From contig NC_030811.1 of NCBI RefSeq assembly GCF_001704415.2, positions 4,002,501-4,066,500 of the forward strand: a stretch of DNA of 64,000 nucleotides. Direction: 5' to 3'. The notes beneath the pieces were generated by a model. The model was not told the origin of the DNA. It worked only from the letters and a program-made list of their open reading frames with translations, and made no database searches. The DNA is from Capra hircus. Lineage: Eukaryota > Chordata > Mammalia > Artiodactyla > Bovidae. Both the position numbers and the translations under genes were made by a program. Shown here piece after piece: positions 43,036-53,406 of this stretch. The stretch's first letter is position 1; every line of letters starts with the position of its first letter.

Positions 43036-44599
43036 TGCATAAATAAAACAAAGTTCAGAGGACTCCCTCTGACGGGAGGAACCAGGCACTCCCACAGAGG
43101 ATGGTGGATATTGTCAGCCGTCAGCAGCAGGGAAGCTGGGAACTCAGTCAACGCTGTCTGCTGAGGTCCTGGTAGGCCCCGGGATCAGAACAGGGAGAAA
43201 GCCCTGAAACTCAAGCCACAGGACCAGCTGGAGCGATCCAGGAAGCAGGAGTCGTGCTGGACACCTTCTCAGCTGAATTCCAGCTCTGGGATATGCTCGG
43301 TCCCAGCACAGCGATGGTGGTCACGAAGTAGAATGTGTGAGGGAGGAGAAAAGACAGGACGTGAACCAAGTTATGACAGCGATAAATCACAATTCACAAG
43401 CTTCGCGTTGTCTGCAGCGCCCAGGGCAGCTTGTGAGTCACGGCGGATCTAACCATTAGGGGGGCGGCCCACAGAGAGGAAGCTGGTGATTCAGCTGCAT
43501 CCTCAAATCCAGGCAGGGAACCCTCTCACCCGCAAAAAGGAGGAGGAGGTCCTTAACCCCAGGGTGTAGACTGAGGAAAAGCTTGGAGAGTGGGTGAAAT
43601 GCCTCATGAAGGGAAGCTCCCAGATCTAAACAGGAAGGGGCAGGAAAGGGGGGGAAGGATCTAGGTGTTACACCTTGGAGAGGGGAGATCATTAAATTGG
43701 GCTTTGTTTTGTGTGTGTGTGAAAGGGGAAAAAAAGATCAAATGAGAGCCTTTAGATGTAACAGGATATGGTTGGTCAAAATGTGAATTTTGGAGAACAT
43801 ACATGGGAAAAGGAAAGCAACGAGAAGAGGAAAAAGTGACAGAAGAGGGGGAAAAAAACAAAACCACACACAAAACGAGACTCAAGAAGAAGAGAGGTTC
43901 ACAAAGATTTATCCAGTCTTGGGGAGGAGGAGATTAGGGGGAAACAGCAACATTGGCAGGAATGGCATTGGTTGACCCTTGGTTCCTGGATGTGGTCCCA
44001 AAATGCAGAGGAACATTGTGTACTAAAAATTTATAAAAAATAAAGTTAGGAGTAAGTCCAGTGAGCCGTTATTATAGAAACTTGATTCCACTGATTCTAG
44101 GGCTTCCAGTAGGTGAGGTCCACCAAAGCACTGATTCAGAAGTCGGGGCACTGAATTTATTGATGGGAAAGACATGGGGAGTCCCAGTCCCAACAATAGC
44201 TGCGTTAAGGTCCTGACAAACCAGCTTCACACGTACAGCTGTCAAAATGCAAAGCAAGCACAATCTGAAGGCACTCGAGAACAACCCAAAGTGAGCAGAT
44301 TTTGCAGGGGGCAAGGTCTGCGGCTTCAGGTAGAAAGTGGCGGGGTTGGGGAGGAGGCAGATTCTAGAATTAGCAAAACCAGTGGGAGAGCCTCAAATTC
44401 TGTGCTAAGTGCTGCCCCAGCCATGTGAATTATAGGGGGATTCAAGTTGAACTAATACGGATAATAGAGCACAATACAGGTAAGTTGCTGTTCACTTAAC
44501 TGCCCGCTTCAGGGAGAATCCAGCATCTCCACCCAACGTTCACAAGGTCAAGCTAAAATTGAAAGTGACTCAACATAAAAAGAAACACGAAAACGTGAC
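43036..44599. other. Stretch without recognised gene or young repeat
   Basis: Purine-rich plus strand (43640-44000) with G-runs. Frames below 95 codons. No Bov-tA, BovB or CHR element. Confidence 0.5.
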
Positions 44600-45330
44600 C
44601 CATCCTCAACAAAGACGCACAAGCAACACCGATCGGTCCCAAGACAACCCAGATGTTTGAAAGCAAGGATTTTAAAGCTGAGATTACAATGAGGCTCATT
44701 AATTAAAGGAAAATGGGCCTCGAGCAACAAATGAAAAGACCACCGAACAAAGTGAGGATTCTAGAATCGAGAGTCCGGGCATCTGGGGCAAACCGCTGGA
44801 AATGCAGACAGGAAAGTGGAGAGCGCAGCGCACAGAGAGTGAAAACTGAGCCACAGCAGCGATCGGATCTGAAGGAGAGGGAGGAAAGAGGAACATCTGT
44901 GGAATGAGATAGTGTCTAACATACGTGTAATTGCCATCCCAACTAATCAGGAACAGGACAGAAAAAAGAAAAAAACACTTGAAGAAACAATGGCTGCGAT
45001 ATTCCCAAATGTGGTGAATTTAAATATTCAAGATGATCTATTACCCCGTGGCAGGACACCTAGGAGGAGACTCACGCCCAGGCACGTAACACCCAAACAG
45101 TGAAAACCCAAGAGAAAGAGGACATCCCGACAGCAGACGTAAAGACGGCACCTTCCACCCAGACATCGATGAATCGAGTGACTAGTCACGTCTCAGCAGG
45201 AAAACAATGAGACCAGAATTCAGCTAACGCCACCTTTAAAGTGCTGAAGAGAAACCAAAATCTTACCTACTCAGAATTCTATAACCAGCAGAAAATATTT
45301 TTAAGACTAAAGACAGAGTAAAAATGCAGG
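44600..45330 (+). pseudogene. Decayed L1/HAL1 ORF1 remnant
   Basis: The short frame at 44912-45103 reads SNIRVIAIPTNQEQDRK, LEETMAAIFPNVVNLNIQ and RRRLTPRHVTPKQ. This aligns by eye with the RNA-binding part of L1 ORF1 protein (SNIRVIGVPEGEE ... FEEIMAENFPNLV ... TPRHIIVK). DNA either side ('CAGATGTTTGAAAGCAAGG', 'TTAAAGTGCTGAAGAGAAA', 'TACTCAGAATTCTATAACC') also matches ORF1 or half-L1 elements. Many stops make it non-functional. Confidence 0.75.
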
Positions 45331-46499
45331 TTGGCTCTAGCTAGCATTATTGCGCAAAATGCATTCTTACTGAGCTAAAATACTTTCAGCTGAGTCTTTT
45401 TTTTTTTCAACGCCCTAAAGAGAAGGTGACAAAAACCCAAGCCCAACTGAACCCACAGGCTGCATGTTTGCCGTTCCTGTCTTGCCACGAAGTAAGCACC
45501 AGGAGTAGAAAGTAGACGCGGGTGGGAAGTAAGAAGCTAAGTTCATCAAAAGGAAACTCTTCACGCTTGCATTACTGTTGGTTCAAATTCTCAGTAGCTT
45601 TGGGGGCGTGTAACCTGAAACCTGCTCTCGCACATGGAGGGCAGGGAGAGACCCCAGAAAGAGGCAGGTCACTTCAGATCAGCAGGGGGCAGTTTTAAGA
45701 AGCAAGGGGACTTAGAGCTTGGGTGACCGGAAGACCAGCAGTATCTCTACACCCACTTACCAGCATCTTCAGACTTACAGAGAGGCCCTACTGGGTCCAG
45801 GCATGCAGGCCAGGTGGTCTCGAAACCACCTCACTCTCTCAAGCCTGTATCTTCGGAATGGCTCCCACTGTGGGAATGGGAGGGGGAGTGGGCCGGGCTG
45901 GGGCTTCCACTGCAGTGGGACCAGAAGTCACATCCTCTTGATAACCTCCCTCAACAATTATAGCAATGCCTAGCATAAAGCAATCAAGATTAGAGCTTTA
46001 GGTACAGTGGTGCATGTAGTTTATGTCAATAAAAGGTTTTCAATATAAAATTTATTTTTCTTTAAATATGCATGACATTGGAAATGTAATACTCCAGAGA
46101 GAAGGTCAGAAAACAGAACGTGAGGCCACCCTGCAGGCTTGAAGATGCTCACCCAGCATCAAGCAGTCACATCTAGGTACCACTGCTCTCATGTTTCAAA
46201 CAGCAGTGATGAAAAGGATCAGTAATTAGTGCTGTAAGAAGTTAAAACAAGGGGAAAATTTTAAAACAACAAATTGCGGAATAATTTTGGAGTACAGTTG
46301 AGCGACCGCATGTTAAAGTTTAAGCTGTCCATTCTGCAATACTAAGACTTATCAGTAACCTCCCCTTTTACCACAGAAGACCTTAGTATCCTTTAGACAA
46401 CGAAAAAGAAATTCAAACATCATGTGTAAATAATAAAGCTGCAGCTCTTCCTTCCATAAAGGTTATACTGGAGTTTGATAAGTCCCTCGTACAATGGTA
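45331..46499. other. Stretch without recognised gene or repeat
   Basis: Mixed composition. The 84- and 72-codon frames at 45719-45973 have no support. Confidence 0.5.
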
Positions 46500-46690
46500 T
46501 AGGCATCTCCAATCTCTGGGATCTCATGCCTGAAGATTTGATGTGGTGCTGATGTGGTAATAATAGAGATACAGTGTGCAATAAATGCCATGCCCTAGAA
46601 TCAGGCTGAAACCATCACCCACCCCCACACATGGAACAACTGTCTTCCAAGAAACCGGTCCCTGCTGCCTAAAAGGCTGCTGCAATGGTA
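46500..46690 (+). mobile_element. MER1-like hAT-Charlie remnant, second copy
   Basis: 'CATGCCTGAAGATTTGATG', 'GCTGAAACCATCACCCACCC', 'GGAACAACTGTCTTCCAAGA', 'AACCGGTCCCTGCTGCC'. Same family and orientation as 32852-33085, but without the terminal CAGGGG motif and without (CA)n. Confidence 0.65.
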
Positions 46691-49009
46691 TATAAGTTTT
46701 CAAAGCCAACATTTTACATGTTCACATCATTTAGTAATACTACTGCAAAATATATTCATTAAGCACTCAAAAAAAAAATCCACAATACATTATGAGTATT
46801 GAGTAAGAATCACTGTCTCCTGGTTTTGAGCTGATCACAGTTACCAGTTTGTAGAGTTCCTTACTGTCTATTCTCTTCATGCGTATTTCTAGGTAATTAG
46901 TATCATAGAGTGTATACCATTTGTATCTTAAAAAAATTAAAAAGCAAAAGAGTCTGGCACTTACTCACTTTCCAAAAAGTATCCAAATAGAGCTGGTGGA
47001 AGTCACCAAGCCCTGCCCCATGGATGCAGAGCCCTGCCCCTGCAGAACCACCCCAAGTAGGCTGCTCTATGGGTCGGTGGGCTGCACCCAAATGTCAGGC
47101 CTCCCACAAATATTTAGAACAACCCTAGCTGTTGACTGGTGCTTGACGGGTGCTTGATGGATACGCTGATGGTGCCCAGCACCAGACCAGCATGGGGTGG
47201 GTGCGACAGTGCCGTCCCACGGGGACATTTTCCTTGCCCCGTCCCAGGTGACTGGCACTCCTAGAGCTCCCTCCTCAGGACCACTGGCTCCTGCCCAGAC
47301 CAGGGATGGCAGTCGGACTGGCACCCTCCGTGACCCTTAGTGTGACCCTTAGCAGCTATCAGCACATGCCGATGACCACCTCCCCGCCGCCGCCCCCTGC
47401 CCCACCCCAGTCAGGAGCAAGGAAGCTACAAAAAGGACCTCTGTTTTCCCAGTTCTGGGGGGTCAGTATTTGAGAAGGAACCTGGAGGTAAATAACACAT
47501 CTCAGTCTGGCTAAACTCCACTGCTGAGTAGCCACCCCTTAAAAGAGGAAGACAGGAAAAAACTGCCAAGCAGAAATGACAGTGACAGTAATCAGGAAAT
47601 GGATAACACGCAGGAGAGTCCAACAGAGGAGCCTTCCTGAGAGCTTGAGGCGCTTCCTCCCATGAGGTCGACGAGATGAACCCCCCCCCCAACAGCACAG
47701 AAAATGGAAAGAAACTTACTGCAAACCTACAGCTAAACAAACTGATGTTAATGTTTCATGTTTCATTATAACTATTGCGTCTCATGCAGTCTGTCCAGTA
47801 CTTTCCAGGGTCGACTGTCAACCCCTGCTCTGTAGGTGCCCCTCATTCTCCCCAGAACAGTCACCAATACTCCATCCCAGCCCCGCCTTTCACTGCTGCG
47901 ACCTTCAAGACAAGCCACCAACGATCATACCATCTAAAAATGGCAGAGGCACTACAGTTTAACTGGATTCTTCTTGGAGGAAAAGGACTGGAATTTTTTT
48001 TTTTTTCCCACCAGATGGATAATCACAGTGTCATGTTAGGCAGTGGGGACCATCAGAGACTCTAAGGCATGAAAACTGGTTATGACTAGAGCTGTGTTCT
48101 AGACAGCGCAGGTCTCTAGATTCATATTTGGGTTCATGGAACTCAGCTGGAGTTTGCCACTCTCCAAATGACTGATGATAACTGTGTATTGAATTAATAT
48201 GGATGAAGCGTTTGTTAGACACCTGCTAGAGGCACAGGGCGATGCCTAAGTTATGACTAAAGGTTTTCTAGTACCTTCTAAAATGTTGCTGTGTGTTTGA
48301 ACACTTCCCGCAAAGTTTTATTGGTGTCAACACCCTGCAGTATTGCCAAGAAGCCACTTTACCATTGGAACCGAAGGCATTTTTTTTTTTAAAGAAATTA
48401 CTGAATGATTTTCTGAATGTCTCTACTACATATTCACTGATGAGTGAAACTTTCTTATTTTTAATAAAAAGTCTTATAATACCAGCTATCCCATATTCAA
48501 AAGGCATTTCCTAAGGATATTAAATAAACTGCAAAGTATAACTACCTGAATCATAGTTAATGAGGACAGAGATCAAGATATGACTTGCTGATTCATATGT
48601 TTCACCCAGGCCCGAATGGAGTAGAAAATCCTGGTTATCCCTTAACTGAGACAAAAGTATTCAGTCCTAAACCCTTATCTTATGTAACTCAACAGACCAG
48701 GAGTCCCCTTATCCACCAGATGAATCTAATATCATTACTCCCTCCAACTTCACATAGGGCCAGACCACAACAAACATACGTTAGTGGGAACCGTCTCTTA
48801 ATAACACGCTCATAAACACGCATGCTGCTCTCTGCGTAGAACAACGTAGAACCAAAAACAGGTGGAGCAAACACAAGGCAAAAGCTCAGCGCACAGATTC
48901 CGGGAACACATCAAGTCTAAGATCTAAAGTCCTTGCCTTCTTTCCATTAAGAAAAAAAATTAGCAATATTCCAAAATATTTTTAAAGCACAATTGATACA
49001 CAGACGCCG
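46691..49009. other. Repeat-poor stretch downstream of the promoter (intron side)
   Basis: No SINE, LINE or LTR recognised over 2.3 kb. It contains a GC-rich block (46990-47440), a C-run at 47682-47691 and a T-run near 47995. Frames up to about 104 codons lack support. Confidence 0.5.
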
Positions 49010-49753
49010 GCACAGCTTCCCTGTGGAACCCGGGTAAGGAATTTCCCTGCAAACCAACCTAACCCGAGGCGAGGACAGACATGCAAGGCAGCAAAGAGGG
49101 CCACCGACCGTGGCCAGGTAAGGCTGCGCGGTACACCTGACCGCCGCGGAACCCAGCCCTCCGCGGGTATCCGCTCCTCTGCGCGCAGAAAGGGATGCTT
49201 CCCGGGGCATGTTCCTCCGGCTCTGGGTTACTCGAGAGGTTCTGGAGGCTCCTTGGGTCCGGGCCCGCCCTCTTTTCTCCGAACATCAGTCATTTCCTGG
49301 AAATCATCCCAGGCACTCAGCGGCCCATTCAACTTAATTAAGTACGTGTCTCTGACACCAACCAGAGCGTGCGCCCCGGCCAAGCCCTGAAGGGGAAGCT
49401 CGGGCCCAGGGGGTCACGGGCCCTGCCTCCCCGCCCCTCGCCGACCTCTCCCGCTCCCCGAAAACCCGGTAATCCCGGGAAACGGCGGCTTCTGCCAGCG
49501 AGCTGGCTGGCTGAGCCCCGGGCAGCCCGGAGCGGGAGAACCTACAGAGCCTGGCGTCTGCCCGGGGTCGACTGAACACCGCCCGTCCTCCCAACACCCC
49601 GCTCCGCGTCCACCGACTGGACTCAAGAACCCCCTCCCCGACGGAGGAGGGGTAGGCGGCTCGGAATCCGCAAACCGGCGCGCGTCCACTCGCCCGCCAA
49701 CTGCAGCCGCCACCTGCTCGCCAGGGCCCGCGCCAGCCCCGCCGTCGTGGGTC

Positions 49754-49760
49754 GCTTACC
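49754..49760 (-). other. DPP6: Splice donor of the DPP6 first exon
   Basis: On the minus strand the exon ends AAG at 49762-49760 and the intron begins GTAAGC at 49759-49754, a near-perfect U1 match. If it were not used, the frame would run on in GC-rich sequence to 49334 with no recognisable domain, which argues for splicing here. Confidence 0.75.
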
Positions 49761-49822
49761 TTGTGGCTCTTCCCCCCCGGGGGACACCTGACGTTGTTGG
49801 AGGCTCCCGCTGTCTGATTCAT
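49760..49822 (-). CDS. DPP6: DPP6 alternative first coding exon (a/E-type N-terminus), 21 codons
   Basis: The exon encodes the cytoplasmic N-terminus of a dipeptidyl-peptidase-like single-pass membrane protein, an auxiliary subunit that speeds trafficking and gating of Kv4 A-type potassium channels in neurons. Reading leftwards, ATG at 49822-49820 gives MNQTAGASNN, then VRCPPGG, then KSHK, and the frame ends in phase 0 at donor AAG|GTAAGC. Family knowledge (recalled): DPP10a starts MNQTASVSHH with Cys13, and variant first exons of DPP6 and DPP10 all splice in phase 0 onto a shared exon beginning EL(V)GS, which precedes the membrane segment. Here MNQTA and Cys13 are kept while the rest differs from DPP10a, so I call DPP6 rather than DPP10. 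The start is supported by a purine at -3 and an in-frame TAG 30 bases upstream (49850-49852). A run of seven C on the plus strand (49772-49778; GGGGGGG in the coding strand) makes the Gly-Gly region error-prone. The rest of the protein lies outside the window. Confidence 0.75.
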
Positions 49823-50830
49823 GTCGGGAGGAACTTGGGAACCGGTGCTCTAGAACCTCTCCAAGTTCCTCGGCGCCTGGAGGGTGGCGAGGGGCGCGTC
49901 TCCCGGAGGCGAGGTGGGGTCCTGGCAGTCCAGCCGCGTCCGGGCGGCGTCCCCCACGCGGCAGGTTTCCGAGGGACCCCCCGCCCAGGGAGGGTGAACG
50001 CTGCAAGCCCCGGAGCCGAAGAAGGAGAAGCAGCTGCTGGGACCCCAGAGGGAGCCGGGCCGGCGCCGGCGGCTCCGAGGGCGCTGTGCCCGGGGCTGCC
50101 TTCTCCGGGAAGCAGTCCAGGACTGTCCGGACCTGAGCGCCAGCAGATCCTAAAGGAGCTCCTGGGAGAGGCGAGGAGGTATGTGTGTGGAGAGCGGGGG
50201 CAGGCAGGACAGGCCCTGGCCGGAGAGAGGGGCCGCGGAGAGCCGCCGAAGCTCTAAAACCACGCGCCCCCACGCGCCCCGGGAGCTGAGCCGCCACTGC
50301 GAGGCGCGTGGCTCACGGGTCCGCGCGCGGCTCCTGCGCCGACCTTAGCACACACCTCCCCGCCCTCCTACGCCGGGGCTGGAGCCGCAATCCGTGCGCA
50401 CCCGCACACGCCCGGCCGGCGCGGGGGCGACCGAGACGGGCCAGGCGGGCGGGCGCTCGCTCTCGCCTGCCGCTCCTGCCCCGGGTGCAGTCGCCAAAGC
50501 TTCCCGGGGTTGTCGGGAGGTGGCACGCGAGGCTCTGCCAGGCGCCTCTGCCCAGGGAAGGCGAGGAAGCGGAGGGGGAGCTGGGACGGGACCGGGCTCC
50601 CTGGCTGGCAGAGTCCGCCCCGGCCACAGCTCCGGCCACGCGCTGCGCGGGGCGGGGGTCTGCGGTGACCCGCGCGGGCTTGTGGGGAGGGCGGCAGAGT
50701 GCACCCACCTCTCAATGCAGTGCCAGTATTTGCAGCTCCCCAAGGCTTTTCTTTGTATTTTCTTCTCTTCTTTTTTTTTTTGACTCCCGGGAAGTCGCGA
50801 TCTAATTTGGCAGCATTCGAGTAGAGACGC

Positions 50831-51194
50831 AAAATCCACCCTTGAGAAATAAAAAAATAGATATATATCAGGAAGGAGCAACTGCTCTATGAAGACTGCA
50901 CTGCAACATTTTAGAATCCTAAGTCTGAACGGTGGACCATTAGGATACAGCCATATTATTTAGCCAAATGTGAAGTTTCGTCTAGGTGTATCCAGGCGGG
51001 GGTGGAATATTCTAGTGGAAAATCCAGCCACATAATTCGGTTTCCCGAATCTCCCAACCTCACAGCCTTAGTGTTCTCCAGAAAGTGAAGGAAGGAATTG
51101 GTTTCACCTGTGGGAAGCAGCCCGTACAGGGAGTTGCTTCCAGAAGCCCATGGTACCCTGGGCTAGAAAGCAGATTTCTGTCTCAGGCCTTGGG
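50831..51194. other. Non-island upstream flank
   Basis: AT-richer DNA immediately beyond the island. No repeat or exon recognised. Confidence 0.5.
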
Positions 51195-51207
51195 TGATGT
51201 TCACTGT

Positions 51208-51420
51208 GTGCCTGCTATGTCACTTCAGTCCTATCGGACTGTTTGTGACCCGATGGACTCCACTTCACCAGATTCCTCTGACCATGGGATTCTCCAGGCA
51301 AAAATCCTGGAGAGGGTTGTCATTCCCTTCTGCAGGGGCTCTTCTCGACCCAGGGATGGAACCCAGGTCTCCAGCATGGCAGGTGGGTTCTTTCCTGTCT
51401 GAGCCACCAGGGAAGCCTGA
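51208..51420 (-). mobile_element. Bov-tA SINE with TSD
   Basis: Reverse-complement copy flanked by TGATGTTCACTGT (51195-51207) and TGATGTTCGCTGT (51421-51433). It is the nearest transposon to the island on the upstream side. Confidence 0.95.
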
Positions 51421-51433
51421 TGATGTTCGCTGT

Positions 51434-51798
51434 CATTTCTTTAAAGCCCCAAGTCCAAATAGGAATCATCTCCATTTTGTGAAGTAAGTCATCACTTACT
51501 GATAAGTGATAAGCTATCACTTATCAAAGTACTGTCGCTTTTGCCCATTGACAAAGTTCAAAAAGTGACTCATGGCGTCATTTCTGTTCTGCAAACGTGA
51601 AGGTGCATTTGGGGCGTCTGAGTACCTCAGTGGATGCGGTTTGGTTGTGTAGGTCGATGTCAGTCTAGAATCTTGGCATTGCTTTCCCTGGTGCGTGTCT
51701 TTGGACAAATTATTTCTCCCAGTGATTTCACAGCTCTGAGGTAGGTGGTGGTGTGCTATTTTCCAAGTAAAGAAACTGGTTCCAAAATATCAATGTGT
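51434..51798. other. Stretch without recognised gene
   Basis: Includes a short inverted motif at about 51485-51525 (CACTTACTGATAAGTGATAAG / ATCACTTATC). Nothing else. Confidence 0.5.
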
Positions 51799-51809
51799 AG
51801 AAGGAGCTT

Positions 51810-52061
51810 GTTATTGTTTTTCAGTCGCTCAGTCGTGTCTGACTCTGCGACCCCCTGGACTGCAGCACTCCAGGCTCCTCCGTCTTCCTCTATCTCCCAC
51901 AGCTTGCTCAAACTCATGTCCATTGAGTCGGTGATGCCATCCAACCATCTCATCCTCTGTTGTCCCCTTCTCCTCCCACCTTCAATCTTTCCCAGCATCA
52001 GGGTCTTTTCCAGTGAGTCGGCTCTTCCCATCAGGTGGCCAAAGTATTGGAGCTTCAGCTT
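51810..52061 (-). mobile_element. BovB LINE, 252-base 3' end with TSD
   Basis: Flanks AGAAGGAGCTT (51799-51809) and AGAAGAGGCTT (52062-52072). The remnant encodes KLKLQYFGHLMGRADSLEK through a frame-disturbed C-terminus. Confidence 0.85.
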
Positions 52062-52072
52062 CAGAAGAGGCT

Positions 52073-52810
52073 TAGCAAGGCAGTAGACGGTCATCAGGGG
52101 GCAGGCGTCATTGTCACCACTGCCTGGAGTGACTGGGAGCATGTCACACGACTTACAGACACTGATGCTCTTTTCTGGAGGTACAATCCACAAGTGGGCG
52201 GCGCCCTGAGGCCACTTGGAGTTTCCTGCCCCACCCTGCTCCTCTCAGCCTCTAGACATTCACCCAGGTTTGCTCTGAGTCCCCTGGGTTTGTGCCTCCA
52301 GGGCATCTTCTCTGGGAATGCAGCTCTCAGCCCCACCTCCCTGGATTCCCTCATCTCTGCAGAGTCCCGGGAAGCCCTGTGCCCTGGCACTGCCGTTCTC
52401 TTCTGGGTCCAAGAAGCATCATCACTTTTCAGTGTATCCAGGTTTCTCTTGATGTGAGGATGGGCGCAGTGATGTCTAAGCTCTTTCCACATTGGGGCTA
52501 AAGCCAGAAGTCTGAGTATATCTTTTTAGTCTTGGGGGGCTCCTGTTTTCTTTTGGTTTATTAATTCTTGCTTCAGTTTATCTCTCCTTCTCGCATATTA
52601 TCCTCTGAGCAGCAAGAAAAACCCAGGTGGTAACTTTTACAGTGCTCAGAAACCCATTTGGTTAAGTAACCAAGTTTATTAGGTGACATTAGGAAACCTC
52701 TTCTGTTTTTGGTGTAAATTTAGATTATGATCTGCCCTTTCCATTGGAAGCATAGACATGATGTTTCCAATGGGGTCATTGGGAGGCATTTCCGAAGCAG
52801 TCTTCTTTAA
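52073..52810. other. Stretch without recognised gene
   Basis: Frames up to 140 codons start in the BovB or lack motifs. No repeat recognised. Confidence 0.45.
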
Positions 52811-52816
52811 CCCACA

Positions 52817-53394
52817 GTTCAGTTCAGTTGCTCAGTCGTGTCCGACTCTTTGTGACCCCGTGAATTGCAGCACGCCAGGCCTCCCTGTTCGTCACCATCT
52901 CCCGGAGTTCACTCAGACTCACGTCCATCGAGTCAGTGATGCCATCCAGCCATTTCATCCTCTGTCATTCCCTCCTCCTCCTGCCCCCACTCCCTCCCAG
53001 CATCAGAGTCTTTTCCAATGAGTCAACTCTTCGCATGAGGTGGCCAAAGTACTGGAGTTTCAGCTTTAGCATCATTCCCTCCAAAGAAATCCCAGGGCTG
53101 ATCTCCTTTAGGATGGACTGGTTGGATCTCCTTGCAGTCCAAGGGACTCTCAAGAGTCTTCTCCAACACCACAGTTCAAAAGCTTCAATTCTTCGGCACT
53201 CAGCCTTCTTCACAGTCCAACTCTCACATCCATACATGACCACAGGAAAAACCATAGCCTTGACTAGACGGACCTTAGTCGGCAAAATAATGTCTCTGCT
53301 TTTGAATATACTATCTAGGTAGGTCATAACTTTTCTTCCAAGGAGTAAGCGTCTTTTAATCTCATGGCTGCAATCACCATCTGCAGTGATTTTT
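52817..53394 (-). mobile_element. BovB LINE, 578 bases
   Basis: Reverse complement with short flanking repeats CCCACA (52811-52816 and 53395-53400). The open remnant (KITADGDCSHEIKRRLLLG ... MLGGSGGRRRRE) shifts frame near 52970, where the family reads GRQRMRWLDG. Confidence 0.9.
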
Positions 53395-53406
53395 CCCACA
53401 TCACTT

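Larger units (their letters stand above)
1..49759 (-). other. DPP6: Presumed 5' part of the first intron of the DPP6 a/E transcript
   Basis: Inferred from the donor at 49759 and leftward transcription. No acceptor followed by the shared second exon (EL(V)GSNPPQR-type sequence) was recognised anywhere to the left, so the intron continues beyond base 1. This fits the very large introns known for DPP6. The insertions listed between 1 and 49759 would lie in the pre-mRNA. Confidence 0.6.
49010..50830 (-). promoter_or_regulatory. DPP6: CpG-island promoter and 5' leader of the DPP6 a/E first exon
   Basis: The sequence changes sharply from AT-rich flank to G+C-rich DNA dense in CpG between about 49.0 and 50.8 kb, with no interspersed repeat inside it. 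GC-box-like motifs include GGGGCGGGG near 50650 and GGGCGGGCG near 50446. No convincing TATA box is placed where it could serve the exon, as usual for island promoters with dispersed starts. The exon lies near the middle, so the leader probably occupies the part to its right. The minus strand has no ATG from 49823 to 50813. The exact transcription start cannot be read from sequence. Confidence 0.8.

Noticed and set aside
49334..49759. Continuation of the DPP6 exon frame to 162 codons
   Set aside because: The strong donor AAG|GTAAGC at 49760 and family structure show that the coding exon ends there. The remainder is low-complexity GC-rich translation.
49623..50881. Several long minus- and plus-strand frames (up to 224 codons) in the CpG island
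   Set aside because: GC-rich DNA has few stop codons, so long frames arise by chance. The 224-codon minus frame does not even begin with ATG (its start is GTG).
51485..51525. Short palindromic cluster (ACTGATAAGTGATAAG / ATCACTTATC)
   Set aside because: A small chance hairpin in AT-rich DNA with no adjacent transcript or T-run that would give it a function.
52094..52492. Opposed frames of 132 and 140 codons
   Set aside because: They mirror each other, one starts inside a BovB remnant, and neither has a motif.
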